Shown here piece by piece: positions 1 to 9,574 of a stretch of 35,301 nucleotides of DNA. The translations under genes and the position numbers were made by a program. Position 1 is the stretch's first letter. Every line of letters starts with the position of its first letter. Source of the stretch: Legionellaceae bacterium (GTDB lineage: Bacteria > Pseudomonadota > Gammaproteobacteria > Legionellales > Legionellaceae). The notes under the pieces are model-generated. The model did not search any database, was not told where the DNA came from, and saw nothing but the letters and a program-made list of their open reading frames with translations. The stretch spans positions 1 to 35,301 of the forward strand of contig JAUYSP010000075.1 in the NCBI GenBank assembly GCA_030696305.1, read 5' to 3'.

Positions 1-627
1 TTCGTTCAATGTGCCCTGGTTACCCTTGAGGGCAAGCACATAAAAACCACCAGCATCATGGATTTGCTTTGCTATAGCTTTCTGTGTACCCATTGCATCA
101 ATCGTAATGATATTTCCTTTCAAGCTTAACAAATTTAATAAAAGCGGAATGGCCGTAATTTCATTCGATTTATCTGCAACTTTTTGCTGCGCCAGAACTA
201 ATCTAGCCCCAGTAGCAAATGCACTGACCATATGTATAGCCGAGGTACCATTTTGCATCACACTACCACGCAGGGGCTTTCCATCAATTGCAATAATATC
301 ATTCAAAGCGGTCTGTAGTGATTTTACCCATGTAACAAAACACGATTTAAATTCTTCAGGGTTTAATACGGCAAAAACTCGAGCAAAAGTATGCTTTGAG
401 GCTATCCCGTTTTCAAAAGGATAATACACACGTAAAAGATCATTTTTTTCCTTGCCAAATAATACAAAATCACGCCAACTTTCCGCGCCGCAGATACTAC
501 CACACAAGACAACAAATAAAATTTCAATGAGTGGGTATAATTTGGATCTTGAAATTCTGGGGTCGGATAACTCTGAAAAATGAATGGCAAATCCGTTGTG
601 TTGTAACCTTTGCATCCTCTGCCTCAT
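1..627 (-). mobile_element. ISAs1-family transposase, 5' part (runs off left edge)
   Basis: An open minus-strand frame of 209 codons continues past base 1 without a stop, so only the N-terminal half or so is visible. The translation has the ISAs1 (H-repeat type) layout: an N-terminal FSELSDPR segment, a hydrophobic stretch ending LCGSICGAESW, the first catalytic aspartate in IIAIDGKPLRGS, and the second in IITIDAMGTQKAIAKQI followed by YVLALKGNQ. These match the DDE transposases of this family. No stop or frameshift occurs in the visible part, so it may be functional. ATG codons at 627 and 615 are both possible starts; an in-frame stop lies just upstream. The DNA upstream (628-751) contains an 18-bp palindrome at 686-703, but no terminal repeat can be proved without the other end. 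Confidence 0.88.
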
Positions 628-685
628 ATAATCAAATGAAGCATTTGATCATTTTGTTCAATATTAGTCAAATTAAATATGATTT

Positions 686-703
686 GTTGGGCCAAGGCCC
701 AAC
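686..703. repeat. 18-bp perfect palindrome upstream of the transposase
   Basis: GTTGGGCC-AA-GGCCCAAC is a perfect 8-bp stem with a 2-base loop. It lies between the transposase start and the miniature element at 752. It could be part of the IS end or an independent palindromic repeat. No T-run follows on either strand, so it does not look like an intrinsic terminator. Confidence 0.5.
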
Positions 704-751
704 CTACATCTTATTGATCAAATTTTGATGCGACAACCGTGTGTAGAAGGC

Positions 752-827
752 TAGGGTCTATTGACAATTCATTTCCACAAGGCCTACGCGCCGCGGGACG
801 TCGAAATATGAATGTCAACAGACCCTA
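752..827. repeat. Miniature inverted-repeat element, short copy (76 bp)
   Basis: The left end reads TAGGGTCTATTGACAATTCA and the right end is its near-perfect inverse, lacking one T. Compared with the 164-bp copies at 15004 and 31786, the whole middle is missing: the left CCTACG is joined directly to the right CCGCGGGACGTCG. This fits an internal deletion between the inner repeats. TA bounds both ends. It lies 6 bp beyond the stop codon of the minus-strand gene ending at 834. Confidence 0.8.
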
Positions 828-833
828 AATCAC

Positions 834-3800
834 CTATGGCGCGGGGCCAGAACTAATGGATTGAACTTCCTTTTTGGAAGTATCTGTGACTTGATCAGGC
901 CCGTCACTATCAAGGCTATGCGCACTGCCATCAGTTACGCTTGCAGTATCCGCTTCACTCCTTAACTCATTCGGTGAAGCCCCCCCTACCACTGACTGAA
1001 TCATGGTATAGCTACCACATATACCATCATCAACAGGCTTATCAGTCTCCGTCTGATGTATCTTTTCCGAAGACTTAGCCGACGCGCCTATCATATAATC
1101 CACTAAACCTCTATGTGCTTGCATATCGCCAGTATTCTTTTGCTGGAGATTAGTAATAGTCAACTCTTCTGCATGGTTTCTATCTATATCCCAAGCACCC
1201 GTTTTAGCTTTAATTTTATGACCAGCAGCTTGATCTAATAAAGGAATTCTTGAGGTAGCACCGTAAGTATTTTCATCGTTATACAGGTTATCCATAGCTG
1301 ATTTCAAACTATCAGCAGCTGCTTTTGCTGCTTGTTTATTTGTAGCATTTGCTAATACCTGAAATGCATTTGTAACTGCTTGAGGGATATTTTTTTGATC
1401 CAATAACTGGGCACGTTCGCAAATAATAGGTGTTCGCTCATTACCACTTTTACAACCAAATACTGATTGCTTTTCCACAAATAAAGAAAGTGATTGAATC
1501 AACTTTGCATAATCATGACTAAAATGAAGATCAAAGGCCATTATTTTCTTTAAGGCAGATAATGCAAGTAATTTATGATCTGTCTCAGATCCCTGATCTA
1601 TAGATTGTTGACATTCATTTTTCCATTGAGTAATAATAGTTTTTGCTTGATTTCCCTGATTTGTCTTTACAAAATAAGGCGTATCATAACCTAGTAAACG
1701 ACCTAAAAAACTGGGCTTTTCTCGTTTAAGAAATGTCTCATACTCATTTTGGACAACAGTAAATCGACTTGAATCTATTTGATTAAGTAACGCCATTTCA
1801 GCCATTAAAGTAGCTTCATTGCGTAATACAGTTCGAAAGCCAAAGCGATAATACCCCGGTGGGCTACCAAAACCATTCACCGAAATCGCTTCAACAAAAC
1901 AATACGATTTATTGGGGCTGTTAACCTGCTCTCGATTATATTCATGCGCTCCTAAAATGATGTGTCGTGTGCTTTGAGTTTGAGCATTACCAGCAAATAG
2001 ATCGACGTTATCATGAAGCGCTGTAAATAAATTGTAAGTAAATGCACCTTTTAATTCATAGCGCGTGACCAGATGATTAAGTTTATCTTTCACATCATCA
2101 ATATATGCTTTCTCTTTTAAGCCTTCCTTAAGCGCAAGCGATGGAATCCGAATTTGAACACGATCGATTTTACTTTCGATTTGTCCTAAATTATCTAATT
2201 GATAAGTTGTTATACTTCGATGAGCAAATTCTGCTCCTTTTCGGCGATCATGTGAGGTATATTTAGATCCTTCGATCTGAGTAACTAAACCGAGATGATT
2301 ATCTACATGGATTATAGCGGCGGGGGATGCGGTCACTTTTTTTGCCACCTCACGAAGCTCATTTATATCAACGCTTTCAACATTACAATTGACTCCAGTT
2401 TTAGTACGAATATTTGCAAGTAATATGTCATGAGCCTCAGATGTAATGTCTGCTCTTGCTTTATCGAGTTGTTGATTTAATATTTTTAAATTAAGATTAT
2501 CACCTTGCTTAGCCGCAAGTAATGCACGAGCAAACGCTTTCATTACTAACTTGTTTACCTCGTTCATTGTTTGCTGATGCGCCGCCAAAAGATTTTTACT
2601 TTGATCCGATTGTGTCATTTCCGGAAAAGCTCCGTAGAGACGCGTAGTCAGAGCTAAATGAAAATACAATTCTTCTTGTAAGGGAATAATGCTGTTTTTA
2701 TTCGGTAATGCTTTAAGTAACTCAAGAATACCTTCTGAAGAACCCTGTTTCACTTCTTCAAGAGCGTCTCCTATACATTTGTTGTATTTTGTTTCCAAAT
2801 CTGAGGAGTTTTTGATATCAACGCTTACAATGTTATTAGAATCAACAAATAACACTCGACCCTGCGGATCAAAATTATAAGGTCCAGCATTTGGTTTTGA
2901 CAACGTCGAGGATGCTTCTTGCAACAATTCCCGTATTTTTAACACTGACTTCAGATCTTTGAAATTAGGTATAGACAACGGAGCTATCTCCCTATATTTC
3001 GATTCTAAATCGTTTAGTCCTTGGCTCGATGGTTTCTTTATATAGTTGCACCACTCATTAACTAAAGTGAAAATAAATTTTTGTTGATCTAAGTTCAATG
3101 CGTTTTGTTTTTGTAGCGCTTCTATGTCTTTTAAGACGATGTGCATTTTATCTTTCAATTGCTTGATGGAACAGTTCTCGAACAAATCATTTAAAATGCC
3201 TATTTGATTCTTGATCGTTTCTTCCCAAAACTGCAATTCATAAGATTCTATACCCATCAATTGTATTGGTGTTTTGTTATTTTTAATCTCGTTCGCTTTA
3301 TCTATCAAAAACTGATACGCAGGCTCATGATCTTGATAACGAATTGAAGCTTGATACTCTATATGTAATGCATGACAAAGATTAGTAGACAGCTCCCCTT
3401 GTTGTTCATTCACCATCGCAGTTACAGTATAAAACAACTGATTAAACTGCTCTTTTTCGAAAAAATTGATATCAACTTTTGACGATTCCTCTAATTTTTG
3501 CGCGAAATCTGGTTTGAGTTTTCTTGCTATTTCTAACAATTGATTAAATATTTTTCTTCGATTATCTCGATCATCCAGAGCTCTAGATGACAACCTGTCA
3601 CCAAGTTGCTTGAATGCCTCTTCTGAAATCGAACCGGTTGAGAAAAGAGGGGACAGAAGTTCTTGTATTTTTTTTGAACCAAGATGATCTGCAATTGTAT
3701 TCAATAAGTGTGATTCATCTATCGTATCATCCGCAACTAGAGAGTTAATGCCTTTATCTTGAGGCATCCAATCAAATAAATCTGTATCACAAAAAATTAA

Positions 3801-4247
3801 AACCTGCCTGTCTTTTGGAGCAGCAGTTACGTTACGAATCAGAGTAATCATATGATGTGCGTTTGGCTCCACCCCTACCCGAATGATAGAAAAACCACAA
3901 AAAACAGGCGGTATGGAATCATCACGATAAGCAAAACGAACGATTTTCTCATTAGTAGGGTCATCGACATATTGCTTTGTTTTCACAATAACTGATCGTA
4001 AAACTGCGGCGTCATAATCTCCTTGAGTATAATGGCCTCTATCCGCCTTTGTTGAGGAGGCATCAAAGAGTTCTCTTCTAATTGATTCAGTATCCTCCTC
4101 ATTAAACACAACAATATTCGTTCTATTTGAATCAGCGCTTAAGGTGGTTTCATAGTCGTCTAGGGATTGTGTAGCCAAAAAGCTAGGCAAATCTAATACG
4201 GTCATTATCTGCTGATAACTTCCTGATAATTTTATAAATTTCGTCAT
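834..4247 (-). CDS. Large putative effector with a CX5R phosphoinositide-phosphatase-like motif
   Basis: This 1137-residue protein has no signal peptide and no clear membrane segment. I do not recognise the full-length family. Residues 932-939 read CKSGNERT, a CX5R loop (C932, R938) very close to the CKSGKDRT loop of SopB/IpgD and INPP4-type phosphoinositide phosphatases; the usual glycine after T is proline here. Upstream, at very roughly residues 780-850, is a well-ordered stretch containing FTYNLFTALHDNV, GAHEYNREQV and NGFGSPPGYYRFGFRT, which looks like the body of a catalytic domain. The first 550 residues are mostly helical. The last 40 or so are rich in S, T, D and E, as in type IV-secreted effectors. 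It is the third gene of an operon, 50 bp after the 823-residue gene, with a weak ribosome site. Phosphatase activity and secretion are inferences. Confidence 0.6.
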   Translation of the reverse strand: MTKFIKLSGSYQQIMTVLDLPSFLATQSLDDYETTLSADSNRTNIVVFNEEDTESIRRELFDASSTKADRGHYTQGDYDAAVLRSVIVKTKQYVDDPTNEKIVRFAYRDDSIPPVFCGFSIIRVGVEPNAHHMITLIRNVTAAPKDRQVLIFCDTDLFDWMPQDKGINSLVADDTIDESHLLNTIADHLGSKKIQELLSPLFSTGSISEEAFKQLGDRLSSRALDDRDNRRKIFNQLLEIARKLKPDFAQKLEESSKVDINFFEKEQFNQLFYTVTAMVNEQQGELSTNLCHALHIEYQASIRYQDHEPAYQFLIDKANEIKNNKTPIQLMGIESYELQFWEETIKNQIGILNDLFENCSIKQLKDKMHIVLKDIEALQKQNALNLDQQKFIFTLVNEWCNYIKKPSSQGLNDLESKYREIAPLSIPNFKDLKSVLKIRELLQEASSTLSKPNAGPYNFDPQGRVLFVDSNNIVSVDIKNSSDLETKYNKCIGDALEEVKQGSSEGILELLKALPNKNSIIPLQEELYFHLALTTRLYGAFPEMTQSDQSKNLLAAHQQTMNEVNKLVMKAFARALLAAKQGDNLNLKILNQQLDKARADITSEAHDILLANIRTKTGVNCNVESVDINELREVAKKVTASPAAIIHVDNHLGLVTQIEGSKYTSHDRRKGAEFAHRSITTYQLDNLGQIESKIDRVQIRIPSLALKEGLKEKAYIDDVKDKLNHLVTRYELKGAFTYNLFTALHDNVDLFAGNAQTQSTRHIILGAHEYNREQVNSPNKSYCFVEAISVNGFGSPPGYYRFGFRTVLRNEATLMAEMALLNQIDSSRFTVVQNEYETFLKREKPSFLGRLLGYDTPYFVKTNQGNQAKTIITQWKNECQQSIDQGSETDHKLLALSALKKIMAFDLHFSHDYAKLIQSLSLFVEKQSVFGCKSGNERTPIICERAQLLDQKNIPQAVTNAFQVLANATNKQAAKAAADSLKSAMDNLYNDENTYGATSRIPLLDQAAGHKIKAKTGAWDIDRNHAEELTITNLQQKNTGDMQAHRGLVDYMIGASAKSSEKIHQTETDKPVDDGICGSYTMIQSVVGGASPNELRSEADTASVTDGSAHSLDSDGPDQVTDTSKKEVQSISSGPAP

Positions 4248-4262
4248 GAATCACTAACCAGA

Positions 4263-4278
4263 ATATATATATATATAT
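4263..4278. repeat. (AT)8 dinucleotide tract between the two large genes
   Basis: Eight uninterrupted AT units lie in the 50-bp gap between the stop of the 823-residue gene and the start of the 1137-residue gene, 16 bp upstream of the latter's ATG. Length changes would alter the distance or structure at the ribosome site but not a reading frame. Confidence 0.85.
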
Positions 4279-4297
4279 CTAATTGTACCACAATAAA

Positions 4298-6769
4298 TCA
4301 GACCGTGCTTACCAATCCCACTTGTTCATTACTTTCAGTTACTGGCGTCAGAGTATCCTTTTCCGCTAGGGTCGTTGGTTTAAAAAAACGAGGGGTAAAA
4401 TAAGATGCGGCTAATCCTAGACCACCTGAAGCCGCACTAACAAATCCACTAATGACTAAGCCCGATGCCACAGGCGCTGTTAAGGCTGCAATTGCAGGAA
4501 TAAATTGCGGTCCAAACGCCATTAATATCAATAATACGGTTCCTGTCACTAATAAAGCTGTACTCAGTCCTAAAATAACCGAAAAGGCCTGGAGTTCAAA
4601 GGCATAGGACTTCGTAGGCTCAATGTCGTCAGGAGGTAAGGCGAGGAAATTGGGAGACATCGGTCTGGAAACAACCGGTTCTGATAATGATTGTTGCGAT
4701 GACTGAGCGACGGGAATGCCATTCGTTTTGATACCGGAGCGTAAAGCCTGAAAAAAAGCTTTGCGCTCCGCCTCAGTAGAAAAAAAAGAAGGATCGTCAA
4801 TGTCTTCAATTGAATCAATAAGATAAACTTCGTGGGCTGCAGCTTCCTCATCAAATGTAGATTTTTGTAGCATCTCAATAACTTGTTGTATTTGTTTCTC
4901 AAATGTTGCCCACACTTTCGGTATAGACAAATCTGTTTTAGGATTAACACTGTTTAAATTTGATAAAATCAACAATAAATCTTTGTTCGATCGTTTATCA
5001 TCTTCAGCAGTCTCAACTAGGGCATTAATGGCATCAATTAACCCTTGTTTTTTGTGTTTAAGTGCTTGTAAACGCTTTATAAAAAAATCTTGAAAATCAG
5101 AGGTAAAAACATAGTACTGATTATTTTTGATTAGGGTAGCAATCCAAGCAATCTGTTTTAATAAAGGAAGCACATGATATTGCGCTCGAATTACTTCTTT
5201 TAATTTATTTTTTGTTCCCTCTGTTAAATCAAGTAGCGTCAACAAATACACACTATGCATTGGATTGTCATCAATAGCTGCTGCATTAATTTGTCGAACT
5301 TGTTTATTCACATTAGACGGCTTCTTGGTAATTAAAGTAACATTAAATATTTCCAATAACGCCGCCACTGATGCAATAAAATATAATCGCCCTGAACTCT
5401 GTTTTGATTTTGGCCTAGATAGCAATCCAAAAAAATGTTTGGTTTTGGCTTTGTCTTCTATCGGCGATAGAAAGTAAGTGTCGATCGCTGATAAGGTTTT
5501 TACAAACTGGCTTGCTGTATCACTTTTTTGATTAATATGCTTAAGCGCCTTTGCGCGAACTACCGGTGTCGCCTCGCTAAATAAAGTCAGCACATCAATA
5601 GCCGTTGTTGGCGGCTGATTTATCCCCATCCTTGTAATCACTTTTTTCTCAAAGTTTAACTGAGTTACCAACTCAGTGATGAGCTCAGGATGCGAGTCAA
5701 CTAAGCTGGATAAATAAATAACTTTGTTAATTAAATGAGCGGGCTCAATGTATCTGTCCCCAAGATAAACCAGCGAACGAATAGATGTATTAATACTTCG
5801 TAAAATTAAATGCGCGCTATTGGTCACATCCACGATATTGAGTGTATGTGCCAAATTCCGCTCGAATGCTTTTTTTAAAGCTAACACCTTACTATCCAAT
5901 ATCATTAAAAAATCGTGCAATTCCTTATGACAACAAAGCGCATCTCGATTAGACTGGAACTCATTGTTATGCACATCACTTCGCATTGAACCAATAATTT
6001 GCCTAAAGAGAGAACAGAGCTGGGCTGAGTCCTCTATGCTCAATGGCATATCAGTTTTAGGATTCATCGGACATGATAAATTAAATACAATATTTCCTAA
6101 AACGATGGCTATGAATCGACTGGCATTTAACCATTTCAAATGCCTCTGGGCCTGAAGAAATAGCGTCGCATTAGTTATCCAACTATTATCAAGTTTTTCT
6201 TTAATTTGTGTCAGTAACTCATCAAGATCACCAGTTAAAAACAAATTGAGGGCTTGACGAGCTTCATCCAATGTTTCAATATCATCTTGGGGTTGTTCAA
6301 AGTTAGCACCCATTGGATAAGCAAAAGTAGACATAACGCAGTATACAGTCCCTTTTTTACCATCTTTTTCAATATCTTTTTGATGTATTCCTGAATAAAC
6401 AAATAGGAAACCATTTAACTGTTTTATTAGCGCCTCTATATACTTATCACCTGCCGTTTTGGCTTGGGGATCAGACGGGATAAAATAAGTGGAAATTCCT
6501 TTTTCTACCATATCTTCAAATCCAGCGCGCTCATCGTTCACTTGATCTAAGCGAGACAGCATAGATGTATAAGCCAGACCAACTGCAACGACCGTAAGAA
6601 CAGCCGCGCCTGCTGCAAGTGAGCTTCCCGATATTGAGTTCGCGCTCAACAAATCGTTCATTCTTCCTTTAAATTTTGTTGCTTGACCGGCAACATCAGC
6701 AACATTTAAATTTGTATCGGTACTACTTAGCGCTAAACGAAATGCTTGTTGAGCATTCAATAACGGCAT
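4298..6769 (-). CDS. Large membrane-anchored hypothetical protein, putative effector
   Basis: This 823-residue protein is not recognised. It has one hydrophobic segment near the N-terminus (about 49-69, after a polar start and without a signal-peptidase site). It also has a C-terminal hydrophobic region (about 728-785) that can hold two or three membrane segments rich in G, A and V. The 650 residues between are soluble and largely helical. The tail is polar with several glutamates and ends in a small hydrophobic group (GLVSTV), which is compatible with a Dot/Icm-type secretion signal but not diagnostic. The gene follows the 90-residue gene by 2 bp. Its ribosome site, GGGAG, overlaps that gene's end 7 bases before ATG, so the two are translationally coupled. 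A host-membrane-inserted effector is one reading; an inner-membrane protein is the alternative. Confidence 0.6.
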   Translation of the reverse strand: MPLLNAQQAFRLALSSTDTNLNVADVAGQATKFKGRMNDLLSANSISGSSLAAGAAVLTVVAVGLAYTSMLSRLDQVNDERAGFEDMVEKGISTYFIPSDPQAKTAGDKYIEALIKQLNGFLFVYSGIHQKDIEKDGKKGTVYCVMSTFAYPMGANFEQPQDDIETLDEARQALNLFLTGDLDELLTQIKEKLDNSWITNATLFLQAQRHLKWLNASRFIAIVLGNIVFNLSCPMNPKTDMPLSIEDSAQLCSLFRQIIGSMRSDVHNNEFQSNRDALCCHKELHDFLMILDSKVLALKKAFERNLAHTLNIVDVTNSAHLILRSINTSIRSLVYLGDRYIEPAHLINKVIYLSSLVDSHPELITELVTQLNFEKKVITRMGINQPPTTAIDVLTLFSEATPVVRAKALKHINQKSDTASQFVKTLSAIDTYFLSPIEDKAKTKHFFGLLSRPKSKQSSGRLYFIASVAALLEIFNVTLITKKPSNVNKQVRQINAAAIDDNPMHSVYLLTLLDLTEGTKNKLKEVIRAQYHVLPLLKQIAWIATLIKNNQYYVFTSDFQDFFIKRLQALKHKKQGLIDAINALVETAEDDKRSNKDLLLILSNLNSVNPKTDLSIPKVWATFEKQIQQVIEMLQKSTFDEEAAAHEVYLIDSIEDIDDPSFFSTEAERKAFFQALRSGIKTNGIPVAQSSQQSLSEPVVSRPMSPNFLALPPDDIEPTKSYAFELQAFSVILGLSTALLVTGTVLLILMAFGPQFIPAIAALTAPVASGLVISGFVSAASGGLGLAASYFTPRFFKPTTLAEKDTLTPVTESNEQVGLVSTV

Positions 6770-6771
6770 TC

Positions 6772-7044
6772 TCAGTCTCCCTTATCAACCAATTTCAATT
6801 GTGGACGTCCTGTCCTACGCGGTACTTCTCGACCTTGACGATACACTTCAAAAACCCGATAGGCCTCTTCCGTTTCACTGTCTATTAATTCAACATCTAC
6901 CCCGCTGTCATCTAACAACGTAATCGATAAATGCATTTCTCTAAATCCGTTAATATGGTAACGTTCTTTCAACATATGAATAATATTTTGTAGGCTTTCA
7001 GTCGCTTCGCTACTATCATGCCTGCCATGAAAAATAATTTCCAT
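6772..7044 (-). CDS. Small acidic/basic hypothetical protein, first gene of the effector-like operon
   Basis: The ATG at 7044 is chosen because AAGGAG lies 6 bases upstream; a longer frame from a GTG at 7065 overlaps that site. The 90-residue product starts MEIIFHGRHDSSEATESL. It has a predicted alternating helix and strand body (LHMLKERYHINGFREMHLSITLLDDSGVDVEL is a helix then strands, quoted here in spirit as residues about 22-55) and a basic tail containing VPRRTGRPQLKL. No family is recognised. Its size, position at the head of the operon and tight coupling to the 823-residue gene would suit a chaperone, adaptor or regulator of the two large proteins, but nothing in the sequence proves this. 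The GRP within a basic stretch faintly resembles an AT-hook. Confidence 0.6.
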   Translation of the reverse strand: MEIIFHGRHDSSEATESLQNIIHMLKERYHINGFREMHLSITLLDDSGVDVELIDSETEEAYRVFEVYRQGREVPRRTGRPQLKLVDKGD

Positions 7045-7182
7045 ATTTAACTCCTTTTTAACCACTTATTTATTAGTATTAACGGACGTAGGGGTAAAAA
7101 CTTGAGTGTTTTTTAGTCTAACAGAGAAAAAAATATCTTTGAGCGTACAAATCATTTTAATGAAAGTCTACAAATTATCGAC

Positions 7183-7212
7183 TTGATCGTTTACAATCCA
7201 CCTTATTATAAC
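7183..7212 (+). promoter_or_regulatory. Candidate sigma-70 promoter of hemA
   Basis: TTGATC at 7183-7188 is followed after 17 bases by TTATAA (7206-7211), or after 18 by TATAAC. Transcription would start near 7219, just before the hemA ATG at 7237. This also argues against the longer TTG-initiated frame, whose start would fall inside the -35 box. Confidence 0.45.
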
Positions 7213-7236
7213 TTGTTATTTATTGGCTCTAAATTT

Positions 7237-8502
7237 ATGGTGTTTATCGCCTGCGGACTAAATCATAAAACAGCCCCTATCCATATACGTGAGCAGTTTG
7301 CCTTATCTGCGAATCAAGAGGAGCTTCTTTCTCGTCTGATGGATCAGCCTGAGATCAATGAAGCGGCTATTTTATCGACTTGCAATCGCACAGAAATTTA
7401 TTGTGATACCCACGATCCTTCGATCATAATTCCTTGGTTTGCGAACGAACAACGATTATCACCCGAAGTTATTAAACCATATTGTTACATGTATCATGCA
7501 AATCAGGGAATTAAACATACATTGCGCGTTGCCAGTGGTCTTGATTCTATGATGTTAGGCGAACCTCAAATTCTTGGTCAAATGAAACAGGCCTATCAAG
7601 TAGCTAATAATGCGGGGGCTATCGGTAATCAACTACATCTCTTATTTCAATATATTTTTAAAGCCAGTAAACGAGTAAGAAACCGAAGTGGTATTGGGAA
7701 TAACCCCATTTCGGTGGCGTTCGCAGCGACCCAATTAATGAGCCAATTGTTTACAGATTTTCAAACACTACGTGTTTTCCTAATCGGTTCTGGTGAAACG
7801 TCTACTTTAGTAGCTAAATACCTTCATCAGCAAGGTGTTGAACACTTTATGATTACTAATCGCACAGATGAAAATGCTAAATTCTTAGCCAGCAAATATG
7901 ATGGCGAAACGATTCCAATTGTCGATATTCCGCAGTATTTACACAAAGCGGATGTGATTGTTTCGGCAACCACATGCCCATTACCCTTTATCAGTAAGTC
8001 AATGGTTGAACAGGCGTTAAAACAACGGGATAACGCCCCAATGTTCTTGTTAGATCTTGCTGTCCCGCGTGATATTGAATCTGAGGTTGCGGAACTTGCG
8101 AATGTGCATCTCTACAACATTGATGATTTAACTGATTTAACCGAAAAAGGTATGAATGAGCGCCGCACCGCAGCACTCAAAGCGGAGCAACTGATCGATA
8201 ATGAATTAGAAAATTACATTCTTTGGCATCGTTCATTGCAGGCGAAAGACACGATCTGTGATTATCGCTCGCAAATGCAAGACTTGGCTCAAATTGAATT
8301 ACAACGCGCCACACAAAAACTGTCCTCAGGTCAATGTCAATACGACGTGTTAAACGAATTTAGCCAGCGCTTAGTGAATAAATTAATGCACATACCTACA
8401 ATTGGCTTACGTCAAGCAGCTGTAGATAATCGTAATGAATTACTTGATTTAGCCAACTATCTTTTTAAGGCAGCTCAGACATCTCATGAAGAAATCACTT
8501 GA
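7237..8502 (+). CDS. hemA: Glutamyl-tRNA reductase
   Basis: This enzyme reduces glutamyl-tRNA(Glu) to glutamate-1-semialdehyde, the first step of tetrapyrrole (haem) synthesis by the C5 route, using NADPH in the cytoplasm. The 421-residue product is standard length. It shows the N-terminal [13 protein letters not shown], the active-site cysteine C49 in STCNRTEIY, the [15 protein letters not shown] block, and a Rossmann segment around [20 protein letters not shown] 7237 is chosen over a TTG 54 bases upstream because [14 protein letters not shown] matches the family start and the upstream frame overlaps the candidate promoter. It is the first gene of hemA-prfA-prmC; its last 17 bases overlap prfA. 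The gene diverges from the effector-like operon. Confidence 0.97.
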   Translation: MVFIACGLNHKTAPIHIREQFALSANQEELLSRLMDQPEINEAAILSTCNRTEIYCDTHDPSIIIPWFANEQRLSPEVIKPYCYMYHANQGIKHTLRVASGLDSMMLGEPQILGQMKQAYQVANNAGAIGNQLHLLFQYIFKASKRVRNRSGIGNNPISVAFAATQLMSQLFTDFQTLRVFLIGSGETSTLVAKYLHQQGVEHFMITNRTDENAKFLASKYDGETIPIVDIPQYLHKADVIVSATTCPLPFISKSMVEQALKQRDNAPMFLLDLAVPRDIESEVAELANVHLYNIDDLTDLTEKGMNERRTAALKAEQLIDNELENYILWHRSLQAKDTICDYRSQMQDLAQIELQRATQKLSSGQCQYDVLNEFSQRLVNKLMHIPTIGLRQAAVDNRNELLDLANYLFKAAQTSHEEIT

Positions 8503-9574
8503 ATTAAAATTACAACAAATGCTAGAGCGCTTCCAAGAAATTGCACGCTTATTATCTGAAGCAGATATCATTGCCGATCAAAATCAATTTAAAGCATTAT
8601 CTAAAGAATATGCGCAGCTTGAACCCGTTGCTAATTGCTATGAGCAATATCAGCAAGCGTGTGCTGATGCGGAATCTTTACAAGAACTCATTGAAAGCGA
8701 TGATGAAGAACTCGCGGCAATGGCTACTGATGAAATCACTACTGCAAATAAAACAATAGCTACCCTAGATGACGCATTACAATATCACTTAATACCGAAA
8801 GATCCCGATGATGAACGCAACGTATATTTAGAAGTTCGAGCTGGTACCGGTGGAGATGAAGCAGCTATTTTTGCTGGCGATCTGTTTCGCATGTACAGCC
8901 GATACGCCGAAACAAAAGGTTGGCAATTGGAAGTGGTCAGTGCCAGTCATGGCGAACATGGTGGCTATAAAGAAGTCATCGCCCAGATTATGGGGCAAAA
9001 TGTCTATGCAGAATTAAAATTTGAATCAGGTACTCACCGAGTACAACGTGTTCCTGCAACCGAATCTCAAGGTCGGGTGCATACATCTGCTTGTACAGTC
9101 GCCATTTTGCCCGAAGTAGATGAAATTAATGATATCCAAATTAACGCCGACGACCTACGCGTTGATACTTACCGCTCATCTGGTGCGGGCGGACAGCACG
9201 TTAACAAAACCGATTCGGCAATTCGTATCACGCATATCCCTACTGGTGTTGTGGTTGAATGCCAAGACGAACGCTCTCAACATAAAAATCGTGCTAAGGC
9301 CATGTCATTATTAAAAACAAGACTCTTAAACGCCGAACAAACAAAACAAAAACAAGAACAAGCTCAAACTCGAAAATCATTAGTCGGCAGCGGTGATCGT
9401 TCTGAACGTATTCGTACCTATAATTTTCCTCAAGGTCGCTTAACCGATCATCGGATTAATTTAACGATATACCAACTAACGGATGTCATTGCGGGTGATT
9501 TATCCATGATCATCGATGCATTGAAACGTGAATATCATGCCGAATTGCTTGCAGAACTAGGGCAGCATGACTAG
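8486..9574 (+). CDS. prfA: Peptide chain release factor 1
   Basis: RF1 recognises UAA and UAG in the ribosomal A site and triggers peptidyl-tRNA hydrolysis. The 362-residue product has the expected N-terminal coiled domain ([11 protein letters not shown]-type region), the PAT-type codon-recognition tripeptide area near [15 protein letters not shown], and the catalytic GGQ loop at residues 235-237 in [15 protein letters not shown]. The RVPATES context and the conserved [15 protein letters not shown]-terminal block distinguish it as RF1 or a close RF2 relative; gene order and the absence of an RF2-type programmed frameshift favour RF1. It starts inside the end of hemA and overlaps prmC by 8 bases, so the three are co-translated. 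PrmC methylates the GGQ glutamine, which explains the pairing. Confidence 0.97.
   Translation: MKKSLELKLQQMLERFQEIARLLSEADIIADQNQFKALSKEYAQLEPVANCYEQYQQACADAESLQELIESDDEELAAMATDEITTANKTIATLDDALQYHLIPKDPDDERNVYLEVRAGTGGDEAAIFAGDLFRMYSRYAETKGWQLEVVSASHGEHGGYKEVIAQIMGQNVYAELKFESGTHRVQRVPATESQGRVHTSACTVAILPEVDEINDIQINADDLRVDTYRSSGAGGQHVNKTDSAIRITHIPTGVVVECQDERSQHKNRAKAMSLLKTRLLNAEQTKQKQEQAQTRKSLVGSGDRSERIRTYNFPQGRLTDHRINLTIYQLTDVIAGDLSMIIDALKREYHAELLAELGQHD

Noticed and set aside
402-590. 62-residue minus-strand frame at the left edge
   Set aside because: It is an out-of-frame reading of the ISAs1 transposase; the true frame gives the conserved family motifs.
4570-4950. 126-residue minus-strand frame inside the 823-residue gene
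   Set aside because: It lies wholly within the larger gene in another frame, has low-complexity leucine- and lysine-rich content, and lacks a ribosome site.
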